From positions 142,092 to 206,091 of the forward strand of contig NMRA01000206.1 in assembly GCA_002633005.1 (NCBI GenBank): DNA of 64,000 bases, given 5' to 3'. The translations under genes and the position numbers were made by a program. Numbering within the stretch: the stretch's first letter is position 1; each line of letters begins with the position of its first letter. This stretch comes from Phoronis australis (lineage: Eukaryota; Phoronida; Phoronidae). Below the pieces are notes generated by a model that saw only the letters and a program-made list of their open reading frames with translations, did not search any database and was not told the origin of the DNA. Below are positions 24,826 to 35,531 of the stretch, piece after piece.

Positions 24826-25295
24826 GTTTTAAGTCCGTCGTAGAGTAGCCCTTCTAATATATCTTCACAACACACCCAAAAGCGCCACCTGTAGCCGTCT
24901 TCCATGCGCACACATGTGCAACAGAACCTCTGCAAGGTTAGCAGCACCAAAATTACCCCGATGACCGTTAGTACGGCTTTAAATGATATGGTGCACCGAG
25001 GATGTGACTGACCATATTCTCCTGCCTCCCGTAAAGGCACGCCGTCCACTTTGAGAATATCTTCCACAAAATAACGCTTTCTTCTGATGAGGTGCTGAGT
25101 AATATTTCTGATGGACATTACATGCTTCACACGTTCGCCCCCTTGTCTTTGTTCTAAAGTTTCAACTTCGTTCGGAATATGTTTTATTGTTACCGTTTCG
25201 TGTAGAATAAGACCTTTCCGCACAGTGCTGGACCATAACGGAAACGGTTGGATAATTACAAATAATATCCTGAATGTAAGTTGAAGCATGGCCAT
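24826..25295 (-). CDS. Gene E, exon 1: signal peptide, short ectodomain, one membrane span
   Basis: The first in-frame ATG is at 25295. Together with exon 2 it gives a protein of about 255 residues. Residues 1-22 (MAMLQLTFRILFVIIQPFPL) are a likely signal peptide. A short ectodomain to about residue 102 has one N-glycosylation motif (NIT, 64-66) and a tetrabasic site RRKR (71-74) of the type cut by furin-like proteases. Residues about 103-122 (ISFKAVLTVIGVILVLLTL) form the membrane span, followed directly by FCCTC, a likely palmitoylation cluster. The tail then contains WRFWVCCEDILEGLLYDGLK. I do not recognise the family. The topology is type I if the signal peptide is cleaved. Confidence 0.7.
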
Positions 25296-25579
25296 TGGCA
25301 GAGAAATCACATGTTTTCTGCTGACGTCAGAGATTGTGACACGTGGGTGTTTTACATGTACGGAATTTCTTTAATAAACCCCAGTTTCTTGGGCGTTTAC
25401 ATGTATCAACTTATAGTGGCAATCTGCTAGGTTAACGGTCGAAACTTCAAATTTGGTACATGTACTGTAATCTCGCACCCAGGACAAATTGATCAATAGA
25501 GTTACACTATCGGCGAGACTTTTCAGAAATCAGTCGTGCGTGTATTCGACTCCTTGAAAGTTCGCGTTGGACATATTGC

Positions 25580-25753
25580 NNNNNNNNNNNNNNNNNNNNN
25601 NNNNNNNNNNNNNNNNNNNNNNNNNNNNNNNNNNNNNNNNNNNNNNNNNNNNNNNNNNNNNNNNNNNNNNNNNNNNNNNNNNNNNNNNNNNNNNNNNNNN
25701 NNNNNNNNNNNNNNNNNNNNNNNNNNNNNNNNNNNNNNNNNNNNNNNNNNNNN
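25580..25753. other. Assembly gap (174 Ns)
   Basis: A run of N bases. ORFs crossing it are meaningless. The flanking sequence at 25754-26034 has open but frame-switching reading on plus (EPEYSEAEYGQLLRGMRQGL, then in another frame MPVLFPLDGDLSTQTGYIQP), possibly a decayed coding region that I cannot identify. Confidence 0.95.
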
Positions 25754-26254
25754 TGAGCCTGAGTATAGTGAGGCAGAATACGGACAGCTGTTGAGAGGGA
25801 TGAGACAGGGACTGAGGACCGACATAATGGGACGTCTTGGTGCAAATGCAACGTGTGCACAGTTATGCCGACCTCAATGGAATGCCTGTGCTGTTCCCCC
25901 TGGATGGTGACCTGAGCACCCAGACCGGATACATCCAGCCGTGCGACTCCCTCGCCACACACTTCGCACCTTCTAAAAAGCTACATTTTAGTGAAGTCCA
26001 CAATAAACATATCAAATTTGGCTCACCGGCCTGACCGCTGGACGACGAAATGCTCTCCCTACTGGATGTCGAACTTGGTCTGTATTAATATCCACTTCTC
26101 AACATTGTTGTAGGGCTGGAGACAGCACCAGCAAAGAGCGAATCACTGCTAGTTCCCGGAATTGCACGCCCTGGCGTACGTTCGGAGACACGGGTGAGGG
26201 TAGATGAAGCGCCTCCAGTCGCTGCAGAGGCCACAACTCGCGAGGCTACTCGCT

Positions 26255-26548
26255 TCAAAAATGCACTTCTTGTGGGTGGCGCGGGGCAATATGGCCGCAC
26301 CCTTCTTCAGGCTTTGTGTTGCAAGAACCTTCATCAATTCTGCGTATATACTCTTTTTCGTAATCCAACGGCAAAAAATGATTACGACACGCTGGGTAAT
26401 TCTCCAATGCTTTGTGCGTTGCGCGGACGGTAACGCTGCGTTCTTCACAAGAACGGACCAAATACGGCGGAGCGTGTCATCTTTCGGAAAGCGGTGTAAA
26501 GGCGAGACGACAATGAGTACACCCCGGTACGTAGCAACCGTGCAGCAT
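26255..26548 (-). pseudogene. THAP zinc-finger gene remnant (minus), at least two frameshifts
   Basis: From ATG at 26548 the first frame gives MLHGCYVPGCTHC, the CxxxxC start of a THAP (C2CH) DNA-binding domain. A frame change near 26500 brings in LHRFPKDDTLRRIWSVLVKN, the conserved THAP middle. A second change near 26455 gives YPACRNHFLPLDYEKE, the final C..H of the zinc site and the following HF/P motif. All zinc ligands are present but lie in three frames. Sequence errors could explain one shift, less easily two. Intact proteins of this class bind DNA and include P-element transposases and their domesticated relatives. Sequence downstream is Arg/Ser/Thr rich in one frame. Confidence 0.7.
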
Positions 26549-26763
26549 TTTGACTGACTTGTAAACAAACACAAACGACAACCGAAATTAACACAACCGA
26601 GGTAGAACACAGTCAGATTATATGAAAACGAAATGGAGGGAAATTCTTGACCCCCTAAACGTCACTTCCGTTGTAAGTCATGACTAATTAAAAAAATAAC
26701 GAGAATCCGCTATCAACTGAAACAAATGCCTGGGATAATCAACTAACCGTATTTTTACTAAAA

Positions 26764-27021
26764 ATGACATCAAAAGAGGTTGCCTTCCCTTTAACTATTA
26801 AGAGATTCAAGTGTTGGTTTCTTGTGTCTCTCTTGTCACTGGTGAACGTCGTCTTCGGCAAATCAGCGTGCAGGAGGGAGATCTCCTCACCAAGTCTCCG
26901 TCAAATGGCTAAACCGATAAGCGCCGTCTTGAGGCTAAGTGACGAGGTTCTGGTCTTGGAGTCTTATTTCAGCAAATGTTCAGTAGAAATCGGCGACAAT
27001 TGGCTCCCACTCCAACAGTAA
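26764..27021 (+). CDS. Candidate signal-peptide first exon (plus strand)
   Basis: The ATG at 26764 opens MTSKEVAFPLTIKRFKCWFL followed by VSLLSLVNVVFGKSAC, a good signal peptide or signal anchor. The frame stays open to 27021, and a CAACA|GTAATT donor near 27018 or a weaker one earlier could end the exon. Part of it (26888-26935) matches the terminal repeat of the MITE at 15049-15535, so the later codons may be transposon-derived. It could be the first exon of the gene containing the exon at 27411-27557, but the phases do not prove this. Confidence 0.35.
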   Translation: MTSKEVAFPLTIKRFKCWFLVSLLSLVNVVFGKSACRREISSPSLRQMAKPISAVLRLSDEVLVLESYFSKCSVEIGDNWLPLQQ

Positions 27022-27410
27022 TTGCAAGAATGCACTTCAGGTCGTCGTAAAAGCGGTAATGACCTTTTAACGTAACACTGTGACAATCTTTTGACTCGTC
27101 GCAGACGTGCTTGCAACATACATGTAATCCCTACTGTTACTCAGACGAGTGTCGGTATCATTGTTAACGCAGTCGTATTTAGTACCACACCCATTACTAT
27201 ATACCTTCAATAAAGGACTGAAAAAGGGCATCTCAACTTTCAGGAAATGATAATCACGGTGTTATTTGATGTTCGCAAAATTTTGCCAAATAAAACATTA
27301 TAAATACATGTATTTGCTGCAGGTATTTTGATGATAAAATGGTTGTGAGAAAAATAATACATGTATCAGACGCGAACAAGACATCTTTTTTGGAGAACTC
27401 ACCTTTTCAG

Positions 27411-27557
27411 CAAAGATGCAAACGAGAACGATCACATTACCGGATGTACACATACTTATGCAAGTATATGCCCAATTTTTCATTTCAACAAACAAGAAGG
27501 TCTCAGAACCGTGTAGTGTCAGAGTTTTGGACTGCTACCTTGTTGATGGACCACTTG
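27411..27557 (+). CDS. ZP-like internal exon on plus strand
   Basis: 147-nt exon with a strong acceptor (CTCACCTTTTCAG) and a G|GTAAAT donor, phase 1 at both ends and open in this frame. The peptide runs KMQTRTITLPDVHILMQVYA, a beta-rich stretch, then VSEPCSVRVLDCYLVDGPL. The order of strand, spacer and L.DC.. before a proline recalls the ZP-C consensus around the cysteine of the CWATP motif, but the match is short. No following ZP exon was found before 29 kb. Other frames stop or lack features. Confidence 0.45.
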
Positions 27558-28365
27558 GTAAATTAAAAGTAGTTAACATACGTTTTGAGTCGACTTCTAT
27601 AACAAGTTAATGAACAAGAATAACATCTCCTCAAACCAGAGGTGTGACAATGCAATTAGGAAGCTGCGTAGCCACACCCTTTTGCGTCTTGGCAATTGCG
27701 ATCAGTGGTTGAGACATTTGTTGATTTTCGGTTTTAATCTTGTTATGATGGTGGGCTTAAAATAGAGTACGTGAAATAGGCCAAAACGTATTTACAGTGT
27801 CACCATAAACGCCTCATGAGATTACATGCAGAACTCGCGTATCGTCAGGGGCGTGTCGAACAACCCCTTTGTGTCGCTACTTTAGCAATAATTTAAATTG
27901 CATTGAGCAGGCTAAAGACAGGTGATTTGATAAGGACTCTTCCCTCTGAAATTGTCATGCGACTTAAGATTATCCAATTTTGACTGAGATCAAGCGCCTA
28001 GTAACTTAAGTCCGACAAAAATAGCGAAGACCAAGTGCAATATTGATTATATATCACATTATACCTTCAAAAATTCTGCTCGGAAATTTCGCCCATCAAA
28101 GCTATTTAAAATCCGAACAATTACACTGTACCACGGGTAGGCGTAAGTTACAACCTACATGTAGGTGTTCCAGAATAGCTACACTCATTTGCAGCCTTCA
28201 GTGTGACGGTGATTCACCGATCCTTGCTTACATGCACATCACGCGGTTATGGAGACTGACGCGAACTTGTGTGGTCGACGTAAACATTCATGTCGATCGT
28301 CATGTTTTCTCACCACACAGATCAACAGTATCGATGCCAATGTTGGAAATGAAAAATTAACTTAC

Positions 28366-28516
28366 TTGACTTTATCCTTCCTCAAAGCCAAGAGAATCAA
28401 ATGCAGCCGGACCTGATCGATTGTCGTCTTATGTGACGGTGTCTGCCGATGCTCATGGGTGTAAAACTCTAGCTGCCTTTCAATCTGTTCCGGGTGCTTG
28501 GTTACATTGTCATATT
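28366..28516 (-). CDS. Exon of an unrecognised minus-strand gene (gene G)
   Basis: 151-nt exon, phase 1 in and phase 2 out, ending at GTCAA|GTAAGT. The acceptor GGAATAG has a good branch-point candidate (TGACTAAC) but a weak pyrimidine tract. The peptide YDNVTKHPEQIERQLEFYTH continues to HKTTIDQVRLHLILLALRKD and looks helical and soluble. A CpG-rich, TATA-less stretch at about 28610-28800 just upstream could be the promoter. Family not recognised and no downstream exon found. Confidence 0.45.
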
Positions 28517-28609
28517 CTATTCCGGGTTAGTCATACAGACACGCTGTTTTGAAACCCATCCTTTCACCGAGCCATGACACACTGTACGTTTTAGTTTTAA
28601 CCTTACACA

Positions 28610-28860
28610 GTTCACGTACGCGTACGTTATACTCGACTGAACACAGAAATGGAACTATAACGAAGCCAATGTCCGGTTATATGGAGCGCGGGGCCGGAGG
28701 ACAACAAAGCTCTCCCGCCTCCCGTTCAGTAACGCTAGGACCTCGCTAAAAAGCAATACTTCGCGAGATTGCGTGAGATATTGGCGTGCATTTTAAATGA
28801 GAGCACGTGACTTTGACTAGGTTTTAGCTAGGTCCTAGCCTAGGTCCTAGCGTCTACTGA
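28610..28860 (-). promoter_or_regulatory. GC/CpG-rich candidate promoter
   Basis: Locally GC- and CpG-rich sequence (GTACGCGTACG, GCGCGGGGCCGGAGG, CTTCGCGAGATT) in an AT-rich setting, immediately upstream of the gene G exon on the minus strand. It also contains a duplicated CTAGGTCCTAGC (about 28829-28853). Assignment as promoter is inferred from composition and position only. Confidence 0.3.
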
Positions 28861-28988
28861 ACGCACGCCTGATTTGTCTGTATTTGTGATTTGTTGTACG
28901 AACACCGACATTTCTTTACGCTGACTCACGGTTTGTTAGATTGAAGTGTTACTTGTGTTATGTTGGCATACCTGCATTATCACGTAGA

Positions 28989-29235
28989 AAATGAATCTGA
29001 AACTAAATAAGGCGATTCAGATCCTCCCAAGGATACTATTGTTTCACTGTCCATCATAACAACTGCTGATTCTTTATCAGCTGGTTTAATTATGATTTCT
29101 TTGCTTGTAGCGAGATTTGTGAGGGCATATTTTTCGGACTTAGTAATATTATATTTGTAGTTTTGCTTTTTGTAAGTCATAACGTCATTAGTAATAGCTT
29201 CAATAAGATTTTCGAGGGCATGGTTTTGACTTTTA
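28989..29235 (-). mobile_element. Penelope-like retroelement, 3' part of split fragment
   Basis: Minus-strand translation gives NHALENLIEAITNDVMTYKK, then YALTNLATSKEIIIKPADKE and SAVVMMD. LE.FI...ND and I.IKPADKG.AVV are hallmark motifs at the start of the Penelope-like reverse transcriptase. Homology fades after SAVVMMD, so the catalytic part of the reverse transcriptase is absent. Its upstream half is at 32412-32788, across an inserted transposon. Confidence 0.75.
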
Positions 29236-32200
29236 CAGCACACATCACGAATTTTTGTCCGACCGGTCGGAAATTGGACAACGACCAGCCGTCGACCGGT
29301 CGTCTAGCCGACCAGCAGCCGACCAACAACGGTCGGCTAGGAGCCGTCTGCTGAGTCGCCTCTGTGGTCGGCACTTGGGTCGGTTAAATGGTCGCCTAGC
29401 GTAGACGACCAATTCGGATTAAGCGTGTCCTTGGTCGGCAATTACCATTTTATGACTTAGCGGGTGAACTTTGGACAAACAAACATTTAACTGTTCGCTG
29501 TTCGTTTACTAGTGGCAACTCCAGTCTTGACATAGGTTTATCAAGTTGTGTTTAACTACTGAATGGAGGTAGATTCGAATCAACCAACAAATACGAAGTG
29601 CTTGACATTACACCAGCCTAAAACTTTATGTTGAATTAATGACGGGGTGGTAAAATCAAACGTTAAGTGATATTGCGGAAGCATAATTTATAAATTTAGA
29701 TATGATATACAGTACATTATGCACAAAAACAAGCACGGAATTTGAAATTTACAGTAAAATTGCATAAAAATCCGAATACAACACTGGATATTTTACGACC
29801 TCAAGTGTTTTCATGCAGCGGAATGCTCAACAAGAAATTTTACTTAAGCAGAAATTAAAACAATCCAATACATTGAGATTGTTTTCACACAGAATACCAA
29901 AGAGCAAATAGACCAAATTTCACCACGATAATTTATCAAGTAAGGACCAAAAATTCTTCACTTCAGGATCAAAATAAAATACGACCGAACTGAAAATTTA
30001 ATAAGTCAGGTTCAAAAACTTACCATGTCAGTAACTTTCACGCCAGAACACCACGTCACCATCCCCAAGCATTGATCTTTCAAAGTGATAATGTCCGTAC
30101 TATACGTATAGTAAACAAGGGCTATATGTTCAACCTCTCGCCGACAACAGACATATTATCTTGGAAATGCGGTTGAATTTCTTTCGTCTAATCCACGTTT
30201 TACAATAGATGCCAATGTATACACATGTAGGTAGACACTGGATTGTCGTCATTGCATAATGGGTGATCACGTAGTCTCCGGGCATGAAAATAATTCTCCC
30301 CTGGCGTGACAAGTTTTCCGAACTGACGCAATAAATCCTGGTTGCCAATTGTTTTTGATTCTACAGAGATTTCAATTCCTGAAAATGTGTGTTCTGGATT
30401 TTTCCGCTTCAGCTTTCCATTCAGCTAACTAGTGCACAGCACAGTGTTTTTACTATCCCGTGGCGGCTCCGCTGCAACAAATCACTTCTGGTACAACCTT
30501 CCGTAAATGACGTTCGCATTTTGCACATTTCTTCAGGGTAACAGTTTTCCAAGAGCTATATATTCATGGGACAAGTTTCTGTTTGGTATTCAGTTTTATT
30601 TTCTGTCTCAGGTAGTCCTTGAGCTCATGCTCTGAATGTTTTGAAAACGCAACTCTTTATTTACTCAGGTACGCTTTCCTGCCCGTGGGCACCAACTCGC
30701 TGAATTCATCAACCAAACATTTATTTTTGAAAATGCCCTCAAAAGTGTAGTTAAAACACCATGTTGACCATAGTCGTCAGTGTAGAAAAGCGAAATGAAC
30801 AAATATGTACACACTGCTCAAAGCACTTTTGTGGACATACGGAAACGCCAACGTCTCTGTCTTACAACTCTGCGTGTGCTTGGCATTTCTGACAAAGCGT
30901 TCTCATGCTGGAAACTTTATTAAGACTGAGCACCGTTTCAAAAAAATTTATTTTTTCTTACAACTGAGCACAGAAGAATTATTCTGCGATTTCAGGACTG
31001 AAACGGAACCAAATCTCGAGTGGTGACTCATTAGAATGTGCAAAACTCGGGGAGGGGAGTGGGTGGCGATAGAAGCATGATTTTTTTTTATTTTCTCGCC
31101 AAACATGTAATTGCCACTTCTCATTCAGAGTCACTTACTACCTAAGGTGGCCAGATCATACGCTATCAATATCACCAGACGCTTTGCTTCTCAAAAGTGC
31201 ACCTTTGTTTATTTTCTATCATTTTTGCCATCGCAATCGCTTTACCAAAGGTTCACGCACATATGCGCGTAGAGACAAATACCTCTTCACCACGTATTCA
31301 CATCTTCCCGTTCACAATTGTTTTATTTTGCATAATTTGTCAATATGTTGCTGACAGAAAATATTTATTTTTGGAACAACGTGAACGACCATCTGATAGG
31401 GGATTGCGTGTATACATGTAACTGCCAGCCCGGATTTTAATGTCACCGATACATGAAAACGGAGTACGCAAACAGTGGTGTCACCGTCTTAGTTCGTGGA
31501 AATCGTAACCATAATATGATTTCGAAGTTAGAGCCATCGAAGTCCGTGGGTTTAGGGCGTGAATTCCGCGTCTGTACTGCAAAGGTCAATACTATGAAAA
31601 TAAAATCTCCGGAGTGAGAGCTCTTCGCGGTGTAACAACTCACTCACTAATCCATCATCATAGGCGCGTGATAGGAGACCGGTGAATAACTTAAAAAACG
31701 CAAAAATTTGCAGTTTGGCGTTACACAAACAAAATCTATTGCGGGCGAAGACTGCTAAAAATAGCTGCGTTTACAAAATGACTACAACTTTGTATTGACC
31801 GGGAAGCAACCAATCTAATACATCTTGTTAACGTCACGAGTCAAATTAAAGATCAAATGTAAATAAAACTTTCACGTTTTTCACCCAAAACTTGTTGCAT
31901 TGTCCATAATCCAATGTTTACTATTACCGCTTGCCTTCAACCTTCGAATTAGTGGTGTTACACAACCGACGTGAACTCATGTAACCGAGACAGTAAAACT
32001 AGGTTAATTTATTTGACCCTAACTAAGACGAATATGCATCGACACGCAAAGTGGTATCAGCCTGACAACCTATTACGCAACTGCTACTCAAGCCTAAAAA
32101 TAGCAGCCGACCAGCTGGTCGGCTGATGGCCGGTCGGCTGATGGCCGGTCGGCTGATGGCCGGTCGGCTGATGGCCGGTCGGCTGATGGCCGGTCGGCTG

Positions 32201-32409
32201 ATGGCCGGTCGGCTGATGGCAGGTCGGCTGAAGGGTCGGCTGAAGGGTCGGCTGAAGGGTCGGCTGGAGAGTCGCCTTATGAGTCGGCACTGCGGGCGGC
32301 TGCCGGTCGGCTAATTTTTAGCTGATCGGTCGGCTAATTTGCCGACCGGTCGACGGCTAGTCGTCAACCAATTTCCGACCGGGCGGACAAAAATTCGTGA
32401 TGTATGCTG
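29236..32409. mobile_element. 3.2-kb DNA transposon inserted in the Penelope-like element
   Basis: The left end CAGCACACATCACGAATTTT and the inverted right end CAGCATACATCACGAATTTT are followed on both sides by GTCCG.CCGGTCGGAAATTGG and more, giving inverted repeats of about 70 bp. Immediately outside lie TA dinucleotides (29234-29235 and 32410-32411). Removing the element plus one TA rejoins the Penelope reading frame (..NWNPP + KSQNHALEN..), which fixes the ends. A TA duplication suggests a Tc1/mariner-like or other TA-targeting superfamily. No transposase is recognisable inside, so this copy is non-autonomous. Subterminal regions are packed with GGTCGGC motifs. Confidence 0.8.
32108..32280. 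repeat. 15-bp minisatellite inside the transposon
   Basis: About seven to eight tandem copies of GGTCGGCTGATGGCC (32108-32225), followed by about four copies of the shorter AAGGGTCGGCTG. The (MAGRL)n and (HQPTG)n ORFs here are artefacts of a repeat length divisible by three. Confidence 0.95.
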
Positions 32410-32411
32410 TA

Positions 32412-32788
32412 GGTGGATTCCAATTGTTTTTTTTTTCTTGAAAGGATTAATGTCTAAAGGGGAGTTCTGGTTTTCATCTTTGGAGAGATGCTGCCAATCT
32501 AAGACGTCTAGCGAAAGTGTAAATATCAATTAGTAATTCATCTTCGTCAATGTTGGTTTTGGTAGGACAGAAGTTAAGTCCTTTAGAAAGTAGACTAACC
32601 TCACTATCAGTTAAGTTATGGTTAGATAAATTAACTACGTTGTTTGTTTCGCAGGTTATAGTTTTCCTAGTGATTTGTCTACGGAAGCTTCTGTTACGTT
32701 TGACTTTTCTATTTACGTTTGATTTTACTTTATTTCTGTTTCTGTTGACGAAGGACATTATTATATCCGAAGGTTTCAGTTGGTCCAT
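32412..32788 (-). mobile_element. Penelope-like retroelement, 5' part of split fragment
   Basis: Minus strand from ATG at 32788. A basic N-terminus leads to NVVNLSNHNLTDSEVSLLSK and GLNFCPTKTNIDEDELLIDI, matching the conserved N-terminal region of Penelope-like proteins (VNLS...L...E..LLSKGL.F.P). Two frame changes follow, one near 32480 and one in the A-run near 32430, before NNWNPP at the transposon junction. It is dead: frameshifted, interrupted and truncated. Confidence 0.75.
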
Positions 32789-33424
32789 TCTTGTTGTTTT
32801 ATTTACCTATTTGCAATACCACCCTATACCTGCCAACTTCACTTACTTCGTAATGGGTTTATGGGAATTCTACACTATGATTGGTCAGTTTTGTCACACA
32901 CAGCGGAGACTTGAAAATTGATATATGACAACTGTTTTGCCAGGTAACTTCACCTCATAACGGAAGACGTCATATCGTGTTTTAGACAATAAAATAGAGA
33001 CATCAGTACACATATAATGGACCGGTCACGAGGGCAATGCCTTGATCAACTCAGAAATGCTGACTGTGATTAACTTTGAAAAGAAGTTCTGTATAGCCGA
33101 TATCAATATTATTCAGAATCCCTTCATTTATAATCGTTGAGTTTATTAATAAACAGGTTGACGTAGGTCCGGGATGAGAAAAGTTGTGCTACTTATCGGA
33201 CTATCCAGTTTAAATAAATCTGAAATAAAGTGAATCCGTTAGACAACTATTGACCGATATTGCGCACGACAGTTAATTGGCTTACTTCAGGAATAACGAT
33301 ATCGTCTGGACGGAAAGAAATCCCTGATTTCGGTATTATATGGTTGTAGCAAAAATTATTCAATTGTTGTAGTACAAAAACATGCGCGTTTAATGGGTCC
33401 ATACACTAAACAGAGGGGCAAAGC

Positions 33425-35090
33425 AGTGTGTTATTCAAAACGATGTCACATCTAACTTTTTCGACACAGGGCGTGATTGCAGACAAGGTGATCTTTTATC
33501 GCCATACCTCTTTATTCTATGTTCAGAGATTATGGCCTGACTCGTTAGACTAGACAACAGTGTTAAGAGTATCCGGGTCGGATCGGTGGAATACAAACTG
33601 ATGCAGTATGCAGATGATACAGTTACATCTTTGGATGGCTCGGTGCAGTCGGAAATTAGTTCACTTTTTAAACCAATTTGTGAACTATTCTGGTCTAAAG
33701 CCTAATCTGGAAAAAAGAATTTGTATTTGGGTGGGTTCTGTGAATGGTAGCTATCAAAAATGTGTTGTGACGTAAAACTGAATTGGGCAACATCCGTCAG
33801 AATTCACTTGACTGGGTATTCAATTCTCCAGTGATTTATATAAAATTCCCGACATTAATTTTAACAGCAAGCTTGGTGAAATAAAGAAGGCTATAGACAT
33901 TTGGGAAAAAGAAACTTAACACTTTTTGGAAGAAAAACAGTTGGGAAATCGATAATTATGCCAAATCTTATTTTGAAAAGAGATCTTTCAATTTGTACAT
34001 GAATTCAGATTGCTAGTTCCCGAAAACGATGGTATTCATCATCCTCTATGGTTTACATGTACATTAATTCGAATATTCTAATATTGTCTGTTTTCTATAA
34101 AAATGGTTTCAAAAAGGCATATATCATGCCCATGACTTACTTAATTCTGATGGTTGTTTCCTTAATTATGAGGAGTTTATTTGACTTTACCTTCAAGTAA
34201 CTTTTTTCATGGTTTACGAAGCTCATTATATGCTAACTGGAGTCATCTCAGAGAGGGAAAGCATCAAGCAAAGAAAATTTACCACGTTATTGTCTCTCAA
34301 AATTGCGAATAAGCGAAGTGTCAAATGAAGTGTAGGGAAAAATTATATTTCTTGGACACTACAGAATGGTGGTACATTGATTATTCTTACATCTATTCAT
34401 TCACCGAAGATGTTTCTCTGTGATGGTTCCAGTTTAGACTGGTTCATAGAATTATACATCGGTGTAATTGATAAAAAAACAGTGCAGGTGGTCTGATGTC
34501 ATTTGCGGTGCATCAGACGTGCGCAGGCCTCATGGTTGGGCCCATTGCACAAAACAATAATTGATAGCTCATTGTGCACATTTTTCTTAGATGAAAGTGA
34601 ATCTATTGTCCATGTGTACTGGTTTTGTAACGTTACTCAACCGTTTTGGACTTATGTGAATACCTGGCTCAAAGATGCTGTTGGACATAGTTTAGAACTG
34701 TCCTTACAACCACTTTTGTTTGGTATTCAGGTGGAAGCGGTTTTACAAAGTATGGTTCTTTGCTTCAGCAAGTATCACATTTATAAACATTTATAAATTT
34801 GTGCCTTGCACTGGTTAAAAAGGAAGTTACATTGTACATTTGCACTGCTGAACGATAGTTTTACATAAAAAAATGAAGTACGGTGAATTTATAGTGCGCT
34901 GACCTTTTTGTTTATTATGAATAAGTCATAGGCTTTACTTGTATTAGATGTTGAATTGCCTTTATACATATCAGCACTGTAAGTTGACCGTAATCTGTTA
35001 ACTAAACAAAAGGCTTATTGTACTTTGTAATTGTGTGATCTGTGCCGTACCTATTATATTTAATAAAATTATGTGTGTTTATGAAATGTT
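33425..35090 (+). mobile_element. LINE remnant, L1/Tx1-like reverse transcriptase 3' half
   Basis: The plus-strand translation contains CRQGDLLSPYLFILCSEIMA and MQYADDTVTSLDGS, the RT motifs with the YADD catalytic box. It continues with LGEIKKAIDIWEKRNLTLFG (the post-RT segment common to L1/Tx1-like LINEs) and DESESIVHVYWFCNVTQPFW (a degenerate CC/HC end domain). Several in-frame stops and frameshifts break it. The 5' half, including the endonuclease, is missing, as expected from 5' truncation. The 3' end lies near 35090 after AATAAAATTATGTG, without an obvious A tail. Confidence 0.8.
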
Positions 35091-35510
35091 TGTTAACTCA
35101 TCGGAATTACAAATACTCATTTGAGGTGGAAAACTGTCAAAATTAAATTCCTTTGTTGGCGGACGCCAAAAGTGATACATGTATACCCAAAGCTGCCGAA
35201 CCACTTGCGGTCAGTACACTCCATGGACATCAGGTTTCGATCGAATGATTGATATGGGCGCGGAAAGTGCAAATACAGTTATTTATTGTAAAATAAATCA
35301 TTTTTATCAATCTAATAATAGCCTATTAAATCAATTCATTCTCGTTTGATATGAAAATCAACCCAAAAGATGCGGATCTACGTGGGGTTCAGGGGCTTTA
35401 AACACGCGCTGGAACAGGATCAAAATTAAAAATTTTAAAAATGAAAACGAAATTAGCTACAAAAAACAAACAAAAAATTACGCGTAAGGGGGAAACCCCT
35501 TTCCGACCTC

Positions 35511-35531
35511 CCCCNCCCCCCCCCCCCCCCC
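35511..35531. repeat. Poly-C tract with ambiguous base
   Basis: About 20 C residues with one N. Confidence 0.9.

Noticed and set aside
25507-25962. ORFs across the N gap
   Set aside because: They depend on unknown bases.
32108-32225. CRISPR-like array
   Set aside because: Units are contiguous with no unique spacers, and the genome is eukaryotic.
32084-32314. (MAGRL)n and (HQPTG)n repeat proteins
   Set aside because: Artefact of a 15-bp minisatellite inside a transposon.
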